This document shows positions 35,380 to 44,440 of a stretch of DNA of 64,000 nucleotides, piece after piece (positions within the stretch are counted from its first letter, which is position 1; each line of letters opens with the position of its first letter). The notes beneath the pieces are model-generated. The model was not told where the DNA came from. It saw only the letters and a list, made by a program, of their open reading frames with translations, and did no database searches. Position numbers and translations under genes: made by a program. This stretch comes from Spirosoma oryzicola. GTDB taxonomy: Bacteria > Bacteroidota > Bacteroidia > Cytophagales > Spirosomataceae. The stretch lies in NCBI RefSeq assembly GCF_021233055.1, contig NZ_CP089539.1:1-64000 (forward strand), written 5' to 3'.

Positions 35380-35828
35380 CTATTTTATGGATACGCTGAA
35401 GGGGATTTCGTCGGGGGGCAGGCACTGCTTGTCGTTGCAGACCATGTACTCAATCGTTCCTTTCACAACCTGAGGGCTTTTGCCGGTCAGTTTAACTTTC
35501 TGCTGAAAGATGACTTCCTTTTCGAAATAGCTCACTTCCATGTTGAATACCTTTTCCAGCCGGGGGTGATGGGCTTCGGTTCCAGCGCCGTTCCTTGTAA
35601 GGTATAAGTACCGGGATCGAAAGAAATGGTCGTTTTGACCGGGCCTCCTTCGCTCACATGCTGCGAATACACGTGCCAGCCGGGATCGATTGTAGCCTTC
35701 AAAAAAATGACAGCTTCCGTAGCACTCGTTTTCCGGGCTGCGTAGCTCCATTTCACGGGTTTTAATACCTGAGCCTGGACGGCACAAACGGCGAGCAGCA
35801 TCAGGCTCGCGAATACTAGTTTTTTCAT
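35380..35828 (-). pseudogene. DsbD alpha-domain protein, frameshifted
   Basis: Encodes a stand-alone periplasmic thiol acceptor domain (PF11412 type). The 5' part starts with a signal peptide (MKKLVFASLMLLAVCAVQAQ) and runs through WSYAARKTSATEAVIFLK and IDPGWHVYSQHVSEGGPVK to ALEPKPITP. The 3' part, in the next frame, continues RLEKVFNMEVSYFEKEVIFQ to the active-site pair in EYMVCNDKQCLPPDEIPF. The switch falls in a run of five G on the plus strand (35562-35566); one extra base would restore one continuous frame of about 149 codons. Either it is a real one-base deletion or a homopolymer sequencing error. It is placed immediately before dsbD, so the two would form a split DsbD. Confidence 0.85.
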
Positions 35829-35865
35829 CTGGGGATTTGTTTCGTTGAACGCGTTAGAGACTTAG

Positions 35866-35976
35866 CGTTTTTTGTCATCCCGACCGGTCCGCCGTTGCGG
35901 CAGGAGGGATCTTCGTTAATAGGCTGTCCCTACTGCTCACCGAAGATTCCTCGTTCCTCGGAATGACAGAAAAACG
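35866..35976. repeat. Imperfect inverted repeat, REP/MITE-like
   Basis: The left end reads GCGTTTTTTGTCATCCCGAC and GGGATCTTCG; the right end reads CGAAGATTCC and CGGAATGACAGAAAAACG, its imperfect complement. The whole fills the gap between the cysteine synthase-like gene and the DsbD-alpha gene. The TCATCCCGA/GATCTTCG pattern is known to me from dispersed palindromic elements in Cytophagales genomes. No second copy was seen in this window. It could fold into a large cruciform or RNA hairpin. Confidence 0.6.
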
Positions 35977-36017
35977 TCGTAATTGGCTATTTAATAGGTA
36001 ATTAACTATGAGATGCA

Positions 36018-37082
36018 TCAGCTGAGTAGCGGGTTTGCCAATCGGCTGATGGGGCGATAATCGAGGAACTGAACGTCAGGCGAGACGTAATTCGGTTTGA
36101 TGGGTTCGGTGCGAACCAGATCTGTACTCAAATACTTTTTGTTACTGTCGCACAGGATAGTGACCACGACGGCGCTGGCTCCCATCTGGTTTTGCACCTG
36201 GATCGCGCCGATCAGGTTGGCCCCCGACGAGATACCCACCGCCAGGCCCAGATCAGTCGCCAGTTTCTGTGCCATCAGGATTGCATCGCCATCCGATGCC
36301 TGCACAACGGCGTTCAACTCCGCCAGGTTGACCAGGTCCGGGACGTACTCATCGAACAGCCCCTGAATCCGGTGCGAACCAGTTTTATAGCCAACGGAAA
36401 GCGTTGGCGATTCGGCGGGTTCCAGTGGATGAACCTGAATCGCCGGATTGCGCCGTTTCAGATAGCGGCCCACGCCCATAACGGTCCCTCCGGTACCCAC
36501 GCCCGCCACAAAGGCATCCGGTGAACAATCGATATTCTGGAGTTGCAGCCAGATTTCGCGTCCCGTTGTCAGATAATTGGCTTCCGCGTTGAACTGGTTG
36601 GCAAACTGACGGGGCAGGAAAATACCTGAATCATTGGCGGCCATTTCTTCGGCTCGTCGCTGCGCCCCCCGAAAACCGCCTTCTTCCCTGGTAAACAGTT
36701 GAATGTCGGCCCCCAGACTGCTGATAATATCCATGCGTTCCTGACTCATGCCAGCGGGCATGAGAATCGTAACGGGGTGGCCCAGGGCTCGTCCAACGGC
36801 GGCAAACGAAATACCCGTGCTGCCACTGGTGGCTTCTACGATGCGGTCGCCTGGTTTGATTAGCCCTTCCCGGTAGGACCGATGTAGCACGTGCAGGGCC
36901 ATGCGATCTTTGATACTGCCCGTCAGGTTATAGTGTTCACATTTTACGTAGAGCGAACGAGATTCACCCCGGTACGTGTACACCAATTCCAGCATGGGCG
37001 TATTGCCAATCATGTGCCAGAGGTGCGAAAATTTCTCTCTCAGACGGGGCGTCAAGTCAGGCGATACTGTCTCCGTGAGCAT
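36018..37082 (-). CDS. PLP-dependent cysteine synthase-like enzyme
   Basis: Fold-type II PLP enzyme of the cysteine synthase / cystathionine beta-synthase family. The Schiff-base Lys is in YNLTGSIKDRMALHVL (about 50-65), the phosphate- and substrate-binding loops are VEATSGSTGISFAAVG and GVGTGGTVMGVGRYLKR, and the PLP ring contact is SSGANLIGAIQVQ. The length is about 354 residues. The start at 37082 (MLTETVSPDLTPRLR) was preferred to 37121. It makes cysteine, or a beta-substituted product, from an O-activated serine plus a thiol or sulfide (family knowledge). It lies 118 bases after the TlpA-like gene, in a block of thiol-redox genes. Confidence 0.9.
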   Translation of the reverse strand: MLTETVSPDLTPRLREKFSHLWHMIGNTPMLELVYTYRGESRSLYVKCEHYNLTGSIKDRMALHVLHRSYREGLIKPGDRIVEATSGSTGISFAAVGRALGHPVTILMPAGMSQERMDIISSLGADIQLFTREEGGFRGAQRRAEEMAANDSGIFLPRQFANQFNAEANYLTTGREIWLQLQNIDCSPDAFVAGVGTGGTVMGVGRYLKRRNPAIQVHPLEPAESPTLSVGYKTGSHRIQGLFDEYVPDLVNLAELNAVVQASDGDAILMAQKLATDLGLAVGISSGANLIGAIQVQNQMGASAVVVTILCDSNKKYLSTDLVRTEPIKPNYVSPDVQFLDYRPISRLANPLLS

Positions 37083-37160
37083 GTTGATGGAAAGTAAAGG
37101 CAATAGAGGAGCCGTACCCATGAAAAAGGGCAGCGATAGGTACAGGAAAAGCGTCTATTT

Positions 37161-37186
37161 TCCTTACCGACCTAAGCCGGTAAGGA
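37161..37186. terminator. Small hairpin between TlpA-like and cysteine synthase genes
   Basis: Arms TCCTTACCG and CGGTAAGGA form a 9-bp stem with an 8-base loop, 14 bases past the TlpA-like stop. There is no T-run on the minus strand, so it may be an attenuator or processing site. Confidence 0.35.
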
Positions 37187-37200
37187 GATGGGAGATGCGA

Positions 37201-38334
37201 CTAAGGTTTGGGGTCCAGCAGTTCGGCCAGCTTTTTATGCAGTTGTTCGCCCCGTAAGTTTTTCGCCACAATTTTGCCGTTCTGATCCAGCAGATAACTG
37301 GTTGGGACCGCCTTGATTACGTACGGACTCAGTACATCACTCTTCCAGCCTTTCAGGTCCGACACATGATACCAACTCAGGTTATCGGCCTGAATGGCTT
37401 TTTCCCACAGGTTCTTTTTGGTATCGAGCGAAACGCCGATAATCTCAAAACCTTTGTCATGAAATTTCTGATAAGCCGATACAACGTTCGGGTTTTCTTT
37501 TCGGCAGGGACCACACCAACTCGCCCAGAAATCGACCAGCACGTATTTCCCTTTGATCGACGAAAGACTAACCGCTTTGCCAGTGGTATCGGCCAGCGTA
37601 AAGGCGGGAGCTGGTCTGCCAATCCCTACTTTCTCCAGATCGGTCATCAGTTGCTGCATCTGCTGACCGTAGTACGAATTTTTCACGGCTGGCGACAATT
37701 GCGCATAAATAGCGGGTAGTTTATCGGTTTCGGGCTCTACCGAGTAATAACTCATGGCCAGAAAAGGGCTAACGACCGAGTTGGGATGCGCACGAATAAA
37801 TACACGGGTTAGACTATCCGCCCGGGAAAACTGGTACCGAATGGCTGCGCTTTGCTGCTTCGCCAGACTGTCGGGCAGTTTGTCGGTGGGCTTGGCTTTC
37901 ATGGCCGCGTATTTTTTGTCAATTGCATTCAGTTTGGTAAACACCTCGGTTTCCAGTTCCCGGCGATGCTGTCTCCAGAGTCTTGTCTCTTCAGAACCGT
38001 CAACGAGGGCCTGACCAAGCGAATCCTTCACGGCTTTGATCGTAACCGGCTTTGGCGTCAGGAAGAAAGGGAGGAACTGATTGCGATCAGAAGCCAGACT
38101 GATCGACGCTGTTCCTTCGTGATCGAGCGGCCCTTTAAAAGAAAACGTACCATCCGCGCTGATCACGGAATCCCGTACCGATTCTTCCCCTTTGGTGTGA
38201 TTGAAATAGATTTTCTCATTTTTCAATCCTTTTATTTCTCCTTTTACTGTGTATGCGGGGGCCGGTGCTTTTTGTGCAGAAGCAGCCGAGATGCTGAGCA
38301 GCAGCAATCCAACTAAGGTCAGTGAGTTCTTCAT
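37201..38334 (-). CDS. TlpA-like thioredoxin with DUF4369 domain, exported
   Basis: Periplasmic thiol-disulfide protein. The signal peptide is MKNSLTLVGLLLLSISAASA. A DUF4369-type beta domain (about 28-125) contains YTVKGEIKGLKNEKIYFNH. After a helical linker, an AhpC/TSA-thioredoxin domain (about 235-375) shows VDFWASWCGPCRKENPNVV with the redox pair in WCGPC and the cis-Pro in IKAVPTSYLLDQNGKI. Length (377 residues) matches this Bacteroidota subfamily. It starts 24 bases after the SusD gene, so it belongs to the SusCD operon, and DsbD encoded downstream could keep it reduced (inference). Confidence 0.93.
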   Translation of the reverse strand: MKNSLTLVGLLLLSISAASAQKAPAPAYTVKGEIKGLKNEKIYFNHTKGEESVRDSVISADGTFSFKGPLDHEGTASISLASDRNQFLPFFLTPKPVTIKAVKDSLGQALVDGSEETRLWRQHRRELETEVFTKLNAIDKKYAAMKAKPTDKLPDSLAKQQSAAIRYQFSRADSLTRVFIRAHPNSVVSPFLAMSYYSVEPETDKLPAIYAQLSPAVKNSYYGQQMQQLMTDLEKVGIGRPAPAFTLADTTGKAVSLSSIKGKYVLVDFWASWCGPCRKENPNVVSAYQKFHDKGFEIIGVSLDTKKNLWEKAIQADNLSWYHVSDLKGWKSDVLSPYVIKAVPTSYLLDQNGKIVAKNLRGEQLHKKLAELLDPKP

Positions 38335-38358
38335 AATTCATTATTAGTTAGTAAGTAA

Positions 38359-39714
38359 TTAATAGCCCTGATTTTGCGTAAGCGCAGGATTGGCTTCAAT
38401 CTGGGAGGAAGGAATGGGTAGTAACACGGCCGTTGGTTTCCAGCCCGGTTTGATTGGAGCCAGCACGGCATCCGCCTGGTTAGTGCGTTTGAGATCAAAC
38501 CAGCGGTGGCCAAATTCGGCGAACAATTCCACTTTACGTTCCCGTAAAATTGCGGCCAGAATCCCATCTTGCGCGGTAGCCGTCGTAGCGGCTAAGCCAG
38601 CCCGACTGCGAATCACGTTAAGATCGGCCTGGGCTTGGGCCAGCTGATTTAGATTCGCCCGTGCTTCGGCCCGGATTAGGTACTGTTCACCTAAACGAAA
38701 CAAGACTATATTTTCGTTGCCCCCCGTCGTTGCTACCCGAAGCTTGTACTTATTGATTCGGTGCGTAACGACGTTACTAATCGCCATAGAGTCCACCCAG
38801 GCGGTACGGCGTTTGTCACCTGCTTCGAAGGAACGAACAAAGTTTGGTCGTAAAACAAAAGCGGGGGGAGCCGTCGTGCTGGCCGTGCGGTAATTAGCAC
38901 CCAGTGGTGTAAATCCTTCAAACGTAGCAAGTTGGAAGATGGTCTCGTTGCTGCTGTTAACGAAGGTCGTCGACAGATCACTCAACGAATACGTTCCCGA
39001 GCCAATGACTTCAGACGCTTCGAGGGCGGCATTGGTATAGTCTTTCGTGTACAGATACGCCCGGGCCAGAAACGCCGAAGCGGTGTGTTTATTAATTCGT
39101 GTACGCGATGACCCTACGTAGGCAGTAGGTAACGTGGCTTTAGCTTCCTTCAAATCCGTAATGATCTGAGCCCAGACCTGAGCCGCCGGAGCCCGGCCCA
39201 AAGCGGCATTCACGAATTCGTCGGAAGACGTAGTTAGTGGCACATCACCAAAATAATTGACCAGGTTAAACAGTCCGTAAGCCCGCCAGAATTTGCTTTC
39301 GCCGAGTAACTGATTTTTACCCGCTTCGCTCATGCCACTCGACTGTGTAATGTTCGCAATGGCCATGTTGGCCTGGCGGATAAAGGTATATGTCTCCCCC
39401 CACAACCGGTTGGCTACCGATGAATTAAGCGGAGATACCGTGTTGTTTTCCATTTCCTCCAGGGTTGGCGCGGAAAGGGTATATTCCAGCTCATCGCTCA
39501 ACAAACCTGCATAGCCTGTCCAGGTGATGGTAGGGGTATTCCGAATCGTGGAGTACATATTCAACACGACGCTGGTCGCTGAACCATCACTGGCAAAGGC
39601 GTCTCCTACGCCAATAGTGGTGGGTGGATAGTCAATGGTTACAAACTTCTCGCAGGAAGCAAGACTCAAGCCTGCCAGGGTAATGAAAAAAGAAAAACGA
39701 ACGTACGATTTCAT
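38359..39714 (-). CDS. SusD/RagB-family outer-membrane lipoprotein
   Basis: Surface lid that captures ligand for its SusC partner. The lipoprotein signal is MKSYVRFSFFITLAGLSLAS followed by the acylated Cys and EKFVTIDYPPT. TPR-like helices include SKFWRAYGLFNLVNYFGDVP (about 128-147). The C-terminal signature is FRLGEQYLIRAEARANLNQL, then RERKVELFAEFGHRWFDLKR and a final ALTQNQGY. The length is about 451 residues. The start at 39714 lies 13 bases after the SusC stop. The ligand is not predictable; there are no carbohydrate-active enzymes next to it, so a non-sugar ligand such as a peptide is possible. Confidence 0.95.
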   Translation of the reverse strand: MKSYVRFSFFITLAGLSLASCEKFVTIDYPPTTIGVGDAFASDGSATSVVLNMYSTIRNTPTITWTGYAGLLSDELEYTLSAPTLEEMENNTVSPLNSSVANRLWGETYTFIRQANMAIANITQSSGMSEAGKNQLLGESKFWRAYGLFNLVNYFGDVPLTTSSDEFVNAALGRAPAAQVWAQIITDLKEAKATLPTAYVGSSRTRINKHTASAFLARAYLYTKDYTNAALEASEVIGSGTYSLSDLSTTFVNSSNETIFQLATFEGFTPLGANYRTASTTAPPAFVLRPNFVRSFEAGDKRRTAWVDSMAISNVVTHRINKYKLRVATTGGNENIVLFRLGEQYLIRAEARANLNQLAQAQADLNVIRSRAGLAATTATAQDGILAAILRERKVELFAEFGHRWFDLKRTNQADAVLAPIKPGWKPTAVLLPIPSSQIEANPALTQNQGY

Positions 39715-39727
39715 GAAAATAGCCTGC

Positions 39728-42700
39728 TTAGAATGAAACATTTAGACCGCCTACAATCGTGCGAAGGGGTGGCATTGCCAGAAACTGACCTGCTCCGGGG
39801 GCTGTGCCTGTGCCAGGTACGGTCGTTTCAGGGTCAAGGATGTATTTTTGACTCGCCCAGGTAAATAGATTTTGTCCCTGTACATAGACCGAAACCTTCG
39901 ACAGTTTGGTTGGCCGAATCCAGGTGGTGGGTAGATTGTACGACAGGCTTACGGTACCAATTTTCAGGAACGAAGCATCCCCCCAGAGGGCATCCGACGA
40001 GCTGTAATTGCCAAAAGCCTGGCTATAAAGCGTTGTCGCAGCAGGATAAAGGGCACTCGGATTACTTTCAGACCAGCGGTTTAGTGCTTCTGTTGTTGTG
40101 TTTACGGCGCTAGAGCCCAACGGGAAACCGTACAGTTCGTTGAAGTTGAATTTGTACCCATTCCGACGGTTGAAGCGTACGAACACATCCAACTGGAAAT
40201 TCCGGTAGGAGATTGAGTTATTGATGCCCCCGAAAAAGGGCGTTCCAATCGGAGCCATGACCCGATCTTTATTGAAGTCTATGACCCCATCCCCGTCAAG
40301 GTCCCGAACCGTCGGCAGGCCGTTCGCATCCAGGCCGTTGTATTGAAACACGCGGGTAGCATTTATGGGTTGGCCCACGGTGTAAAAGCTTGAGTTAAAT
40401 AGTCGTCCGGGATCACCGACTGAAAGGAGCTTGTTTCTTAAAAAGGTGAGGTTGATATTGGTCGTCCACCGGAGACCAGCCGCAGCTACGTTGATCGTAC
40501 TAAGGTCGAATTCAAAACCATCGTTTTGAATCAGGAGATCCAGGTTTCCCGAGAACGAGTTGACGCCCGATTGCGTAGGCATGTTCGTATTAGCCAACTG
40601 ATCACTCGAACGGTTTCTGAAATAAGCGCTCTTTAGCAAAATACGGTCTTTGAGAAAGCCCAGTTCAAGAGCGGCTTCGAGTTTCTTCGTAGTCTCCCAG
40701 TGCAGTGTCGGATTCGCAATGTTATAATTGACCAGCGTAGCCGAGCCGGAATAGGTATTGGTACCCGAGGTAACCTGGTAGAACGGAAGGTAAGCGTAGT
40801 TTGGAATCTGATCATTACCGGTCAACCCGTAGCTCGCTCTCAGCTTCAGATAACTCAACCAGGTGATTGGTTTCATGAACTCTTCCGAAGAAGCCAGCCA
40901 GGCCGCCCCAATGGCACCAAAATTTCCGAAACGGTTGTTCGGGCCAAAGCGGGAAGAGCCGTCACGCCGGAAGGTTCCGGTGAGAATATACTTGTTATCC
41001 CAGCTGTAATTAACTCGTCCAAATGCCGACGTGTAACGATACAGTGAAAAGTTGTTCGAACTGACCGTGATCGTACCGGCTCCCGATAGCGATTTAAGCA
41101 AAGCTTCGTTCGTATAATTACGCCCACTAATCGACTGGCCGGTCGCGTCTGAATGCTGGAATGTTCCCCCAATCAGGGCGTTGAGATGGTTTTTTCCGAA
41201 CGTTTTCCGGTAATCAAGCTGTGGCTCTATAATGTAGCTTTCGTTTTGATTGTTGGCAAACGTGGCGTTTGCTACGGGGTTGGATGCCGGGTTTTGCGAG
41301 CGAATCGGGTTGGTCTGAATCTGGCTCAACCCCGTCAGTGTATAGCCGTTGTTTACTTTCAGATCCAGTCCGGGAAGAACCGTATACTTTAGATTCAACT
41401 GGGTAACGAAGTTTGTACTGATGTTTTCAAAATCCCGTATCAGCAGGGCTTCGGGATTCGTTCCGCCGGTCCAGTTTAAGCTACCGTCGGTGTTATAGAG
41501 CGGATAGTTAGGAGGCAGGTTATAAACCGAAGAAAGATCGGTACCAATCAGGTTACTATTGACGCGGGAGTACGACGTAGTGAAATCCACTCTAAATTTC
41601 TGATTCGCCGTAGTGTGGCTACTGGCGAAGCGGCCGGAGAGCGTCGTAGATCCCAGATTACCCGGAAATACCGTTCCCTCTTTTCGATACAAGCCACTAA
41701 AAAGAAATGAGTTGGTTACGTTTCCTCCGGATACCGAAGCCGTCGCATTGGTAAATTGAGCTGTACCGCCGAGGTATCTGCGTTGCCAGTCCGTGTTTGC
41801 ATTCTGGTCCCAAACCGTTAGATCAGGCGCGTTGGACGTCGTAGGAGTTACTCTAGCTCTTGCAAACGCATCACGACGTAGAGAAAGATACTGGTCCGTA
41901 TTCAGCATGGGGATGTAGTAGGGCACTTTTCCCGCTCCGCTGTTCACGTTAATGTTAAACTGAGTTTTACCCGCTTTCCCCTTTTTCGTCGTAATCAAGA
42001 CAACGCCGTTCGAGCCGCGTGAACCGTAAATGGCGGTCGCGTCAGCATCTTTTAATACGTCAATTCGTTCGATATCTTCGGGCGGAATCAGACCCAAAGG
42101 GCTTTGTTCGCCGTTAGCCCCAGAAATACCATAGGCATTTAAGTTATCCGAAGCCGGTTGTCCACCATTGAATAGCGTAAATGGAATACCATCAATAACA
42201 TAGAGCGGAACGCCCCCCGCAGATAAGGAATTCTGGCCGCGAATCTGAATGCGGACCGAACTGCCGGGCAAGCCATTGTTCTGCGTAATCTGCGCCCCTG
42301 AAATTCTCCCCTGAAGGGCAACCAAGGGATTTGTAACGGTTTGAATATCAATGTCTCTAGCCGTAATCGAACTAACCGAGCCCGTATTGTAACGCTGCGT
42401 TGTCGTGCCGTAGCCAATGACGACGGTTTCATTCAGCGTATTGTCTGCCGGTTGTAACGCTACGTTGATGACGCTTTCCCGTTCTACTTTAATCGACTGG
42501 GTGGTGTAGCCAATAAAGCTGAACCGCAGCGTAACCCCCTGGGGAACACTCATCCGGTATTGCCCCCGCTCGTCGGTGACCGCTCCCATAGGGGTGCCGC
42601 CAGCCACGATATTGACTCCTGGTATACCTTCGCCCGTGCTGGCATCGGTCACCCGGCCACTCACCGTAACGTCAATCCGACTGTCGATCGAGGCTCTGGC

Positions 42701-43081
42701 ATTGATCGGAGCCACACTAGTCATATTTTTGAGAATGATGTAGTTCCGGCGGATGCTGTAGTCGATTTGAAGCGGTTTCAGCAGGCGGTCCAGTAGCGTT
42801 GCCAGATTTTCATTGCGGGCGTCAATCGATACGCGCTGGGGTTTCTCGATCAGCGAAGGCACATACGTAAATCTCGCCCCCGTCGCTTTTTCAATCGCAT
42901 GGATGGCCGCTGGCAGAGGTTGATCCTGAATTGTCAACGTAATGTTACGTTCCAGCAGAGTCTGTCCCAGGCCGTCGAAAGCCAGTGCCGTGCTGGCCAA
43001 AATTAGAGTCAGCACAAGGGGAAATGCCGCTAGTTTCATACAGTGTAGCAGTAAGTTTCGGCGAGGTATCGCTTTTTTCAT
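39728..43081 (-). CDS. SusC/RagA TonB-linked outer-membrane transporter with STN domain
   Basis: Energy-driven importer. After the leader (about 1-37), an STN secretin/TonB domain (about 40-110) reads ERNITLTIQDQPLPAAIHAI through QIDYSIRRNYIILKN; in FecA-like systems this domain signals to FecR. A carboxypeptidase-regulatory-like domain follows (VSGRVTDASTGEGIPGVNIV), then the TonB box region ETVVIGYGTTTQR, the plug with DVLKDADATAIYGSRGSNGV, and a 22-strand barrel ending PLRTIVGGLNVSF. The start at 43081 was chosen at MKKAIPRRNLLLHCMK, giving about 1117 residues. The FecR and sigma genes lie directly upstream, supporting signal-dependent expression. Confidence 0.95.
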   Translation of the reverse strand: MKKAIPRRNLLLHCMKLAAFPLVLTLILASTALAFDGLGQTLLERNITLTIQDQPLPAAIHAIEKATGARFTYVPSLIEKPQRVSIDARNENLATLLDRLLKPLQIDYSIRRNYIILKNMTSVAPINARASIDSRIDVTVSGRVTDASTGEGIPGVNIVAGGTPMGAVTDERGQYRMSVPQGVTLRFSFIGYTTQSIKVERESVINVALQPADNTLNETVVIGYGTTTQRYNTGSVSSITARDIDIQTVTNPLVALQGRISGAQITQNNGLPGSSVRIQIRGQNSLSAGGVPLYVIDGIPFTLFNGGQPASDNLNAYGISGANGEQSPLGLIPPEDIERIDVLKDADATAIYGSRGSNGVVLITTKKGKAGKTQFNINVNSGAGKVPYYIPMLNTDQYLSLRRDAFARARVTPTTSNAPDLTVWDQNANTDWQRRYLGGTAQFTNATASVSGGNVTNSFLFSGLYRKEGTVFPGNLGSTTLSGRFASSHTTANQKFRVDFTTSYSRVNSNLIGTDLSSVYNLPPNYPLYNTDGSLNWTGGTNPEALLIRDFENISTNFVTQLNLKYTVLPGLDLKVNNGYTLTGLSQIQTNPIRSQNPASNPVANATFANNQNESYIIEPQLDYRKTFGKNHLNALIGGTFQHSDATGQSISGRNYTNEALLKSLSGAGTITVSSNNFSLYRYTSAFGRVNYSWDNKYILTGTFRRDGSSRFGPNNRFGNFGAIGAAWLASSEEFMKPITWLSYLKLRASYGLTGNDQIPNYAYLPFYQVTSGTNTYSGSATLVNYNIANPTLHWETTKKLEAALELGFLKDRILLKSAYFRNRSSDQLANTNMPTQSGVNSFSGNLDLLIQNDGFEFDLSTINVAAAGLRWTTNINLTFLRNKLLSVGDPGRLFNSSFYTVGQPINATRVFQYNGLDANGLPTVRDLDGDGVIDFNKDRVMAPIGTPFFGGINNSISYRNFQLDVFVRFNRRNGYKFNFNELYGFPLGSSAVNTTTEALNRWSESNPSALYPAATTLYSQAFGNYSSSDALWGDASFLKIGTVSLSYNLPTTWIRPTKLSKVSVYVQGQNLFTWASQKYILDPETTVPGTGTAPGAGQFLAMPPLRTIVGGLNVSF

Positions 43082-43182
43082 CGTAGATTTACAAGTGTTG
43101 TTTTGGTGATACAAGGCAATACAAAGCCCGTCGCCCGGATTTCGGGTGTTCAGATGGTCGCACATACTGGACGGGTTTACGC

Positions 43183-43217
43183 AAAAGCTGGTGGTGCTGG
43201 TAACACCATCAGCTTTT
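43183..43217 (-). terminator. Hairpin between FecR and SusC genes
   Basis: Arms 43183-43196 and 43204-43217 form a 14-bp stem with one mismatch and a 7-base loop; on the minus strand it ends in TTTTGCG. It probably terminates or attenuates the sigma-FecR transcript, leaving SusC to its own, sigma-dependent promoter in 43082-43182 (inference). Confidence 0.6.
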
Positions 43218-43233
43218 TCTTATAGGGGGAAAG

Positions 43234-44352
43234 CTACGGCGATTCACAGCCTTTCCCTGAAATAATGATTTGAGTCTCAACTACTTCAAAGCGAGCCCCT
43301 ATGGTCTCGCAGATGATGCTTAACTTATCGAACAGGGGTTCATCGCCTAGTGGTGCTGTCACCTGGCAATGCTGCATGAGCTGCTGATCGAAAACAATAG
43401 GGATGTTGTAGGCCTGCTCAAGGATTTTCAGCGCTACCGGAACCGGTGTGTTGACAAAGTTGAATCGGTTTTCACCCACGGGCGTATTGACAACGACCGG
43501 CTGGTCGATCAGGGACTTGCTTAACCGCTCCCGATCTCGCTCGAAAATTACCTGTTGGTTGGGCGTAACGATAATCGACTGAGGTTGATAACTCGTCTGC
43601 TGCTGCGCTCGTTTCCATTCCGATTCGGCAAATACTGATACTTTTCCCGACAACACCTTCACAATAACCCGGCCCACACCACTGGGAGCGTTGACTGTGA
43701 ACTGAGTGCCCAAAACCCGGGTCACTGAACCATTGGCGTATACCAGAAAGGGCTGATCTGGTTTACGAACAACCGAGAAAGTAGCTTCACCCGTTAAATA
43801 CACATCGCGGGTAGCGGCCGTGAAGCGGGCGGGGTACCGAAGTTCACTACCTGTTTTAAGTTGAATCACGCTGCCGTCGTCAAGCCTGACAGTCGTGCCC
43901 TTTGCGGTTAGAAACTTCGGTGTATTCGCCGGAACCGTAGTACTTGATCCGATAACAAGCGTTGGTTGCTGTTGCCAGAAGAGACCAGCGCCAACCAGCA
44001 ACAAAAGGGAGACCGTAGCCGCGATAGCGAGTCGATTTTTCCAAACCCATCCGGGGGCCGAAGGGGAGGAATTTAACACGTCTGATTGGGGTAAATCCAG
44101 GTACTGACGGGTTAGTTCAATGCAGGCCTGAACATCGGCATCGGTTATGGGTCTGTTTTTTACCTTCAGTGCCAGCACCACTTCGCGGGCCTGGCTCAGC
44201 GTAGTTGCCTGATTCGCGTGTTTAGCCAGCCAGCCCTGCCAATACTGCTCCCGTTCCGGCGTCGGATGCATGACCCACTCGCGAAAGGATTCCTGCCAGA
44301 CGAGTTCTTCCAGCGTAACGGGGGTAAAATCTGATGGATTTTGCTGCATCAT
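43234..44352 (-). CDS. FecR-family anti-sigma factor
   Basis: Inner-membrane protein that holds the ECF sigma factor and relays the signal from the STN domain of SusC. A cytoplasmic N-terminal part (about 1-100; WQESFREWVMHPTPEREQYW) precedes one transmembrane helix, LAIAATVSLLLLVGAGLFWQ (about 106-125). The periplasmic FecR domain (about 150-260) has TVRLDDGSVIQLKTGSELRY and YLTGEATFSVVRKPDQPFLV. A DUF4974 domain (about 295-370) ends with FEVVETQIIISGKG. The start at 44352 (two adjacent Met codons) was chosen. The sigma gene ends 88 bases upstream. Confidence 0.94.
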   Translation of the reverse strand: MMQQNPSDFTPVTLEELVWQESFREWVMHPTPEREQYWQGWLAKHANQATTLSQAREVVLALKVKNRPITDADVQACIELTRQYLDLPQSDVLNSSPSAPGWVWKNRLAIAATVSLLLLVGAGLFWQQQPTLVIGSSTTVPANTPKFLTAKGTTVRLDDGSVIQLKTGSELRYPARFTAATRDVYLTGEATFSVVRKPDQPFLVYANGSVTRVLGTQFTVNAPSGVGRVIVKVLSGKVSVFAESEWKRAQQQTSYQPQSIIVTPNQQVIFERDRERLSKSLIDQPVVVNTPVGENRFNFVNTPVPVALKILEQAYNIPIVFDQQLMQHCQVTAPLGDEPLFDKLSIICETIGARFEVVETQIIISGKGCESP

Positions 44353-44440
44353 ACCTTCGATAGCAGAAAATCGCAAGCAGATACCATTCAAGTTCGAAAA
44401 ATTTTTACATTCTTTTGAAAATGCCAAAGAGTCTTCTTTG

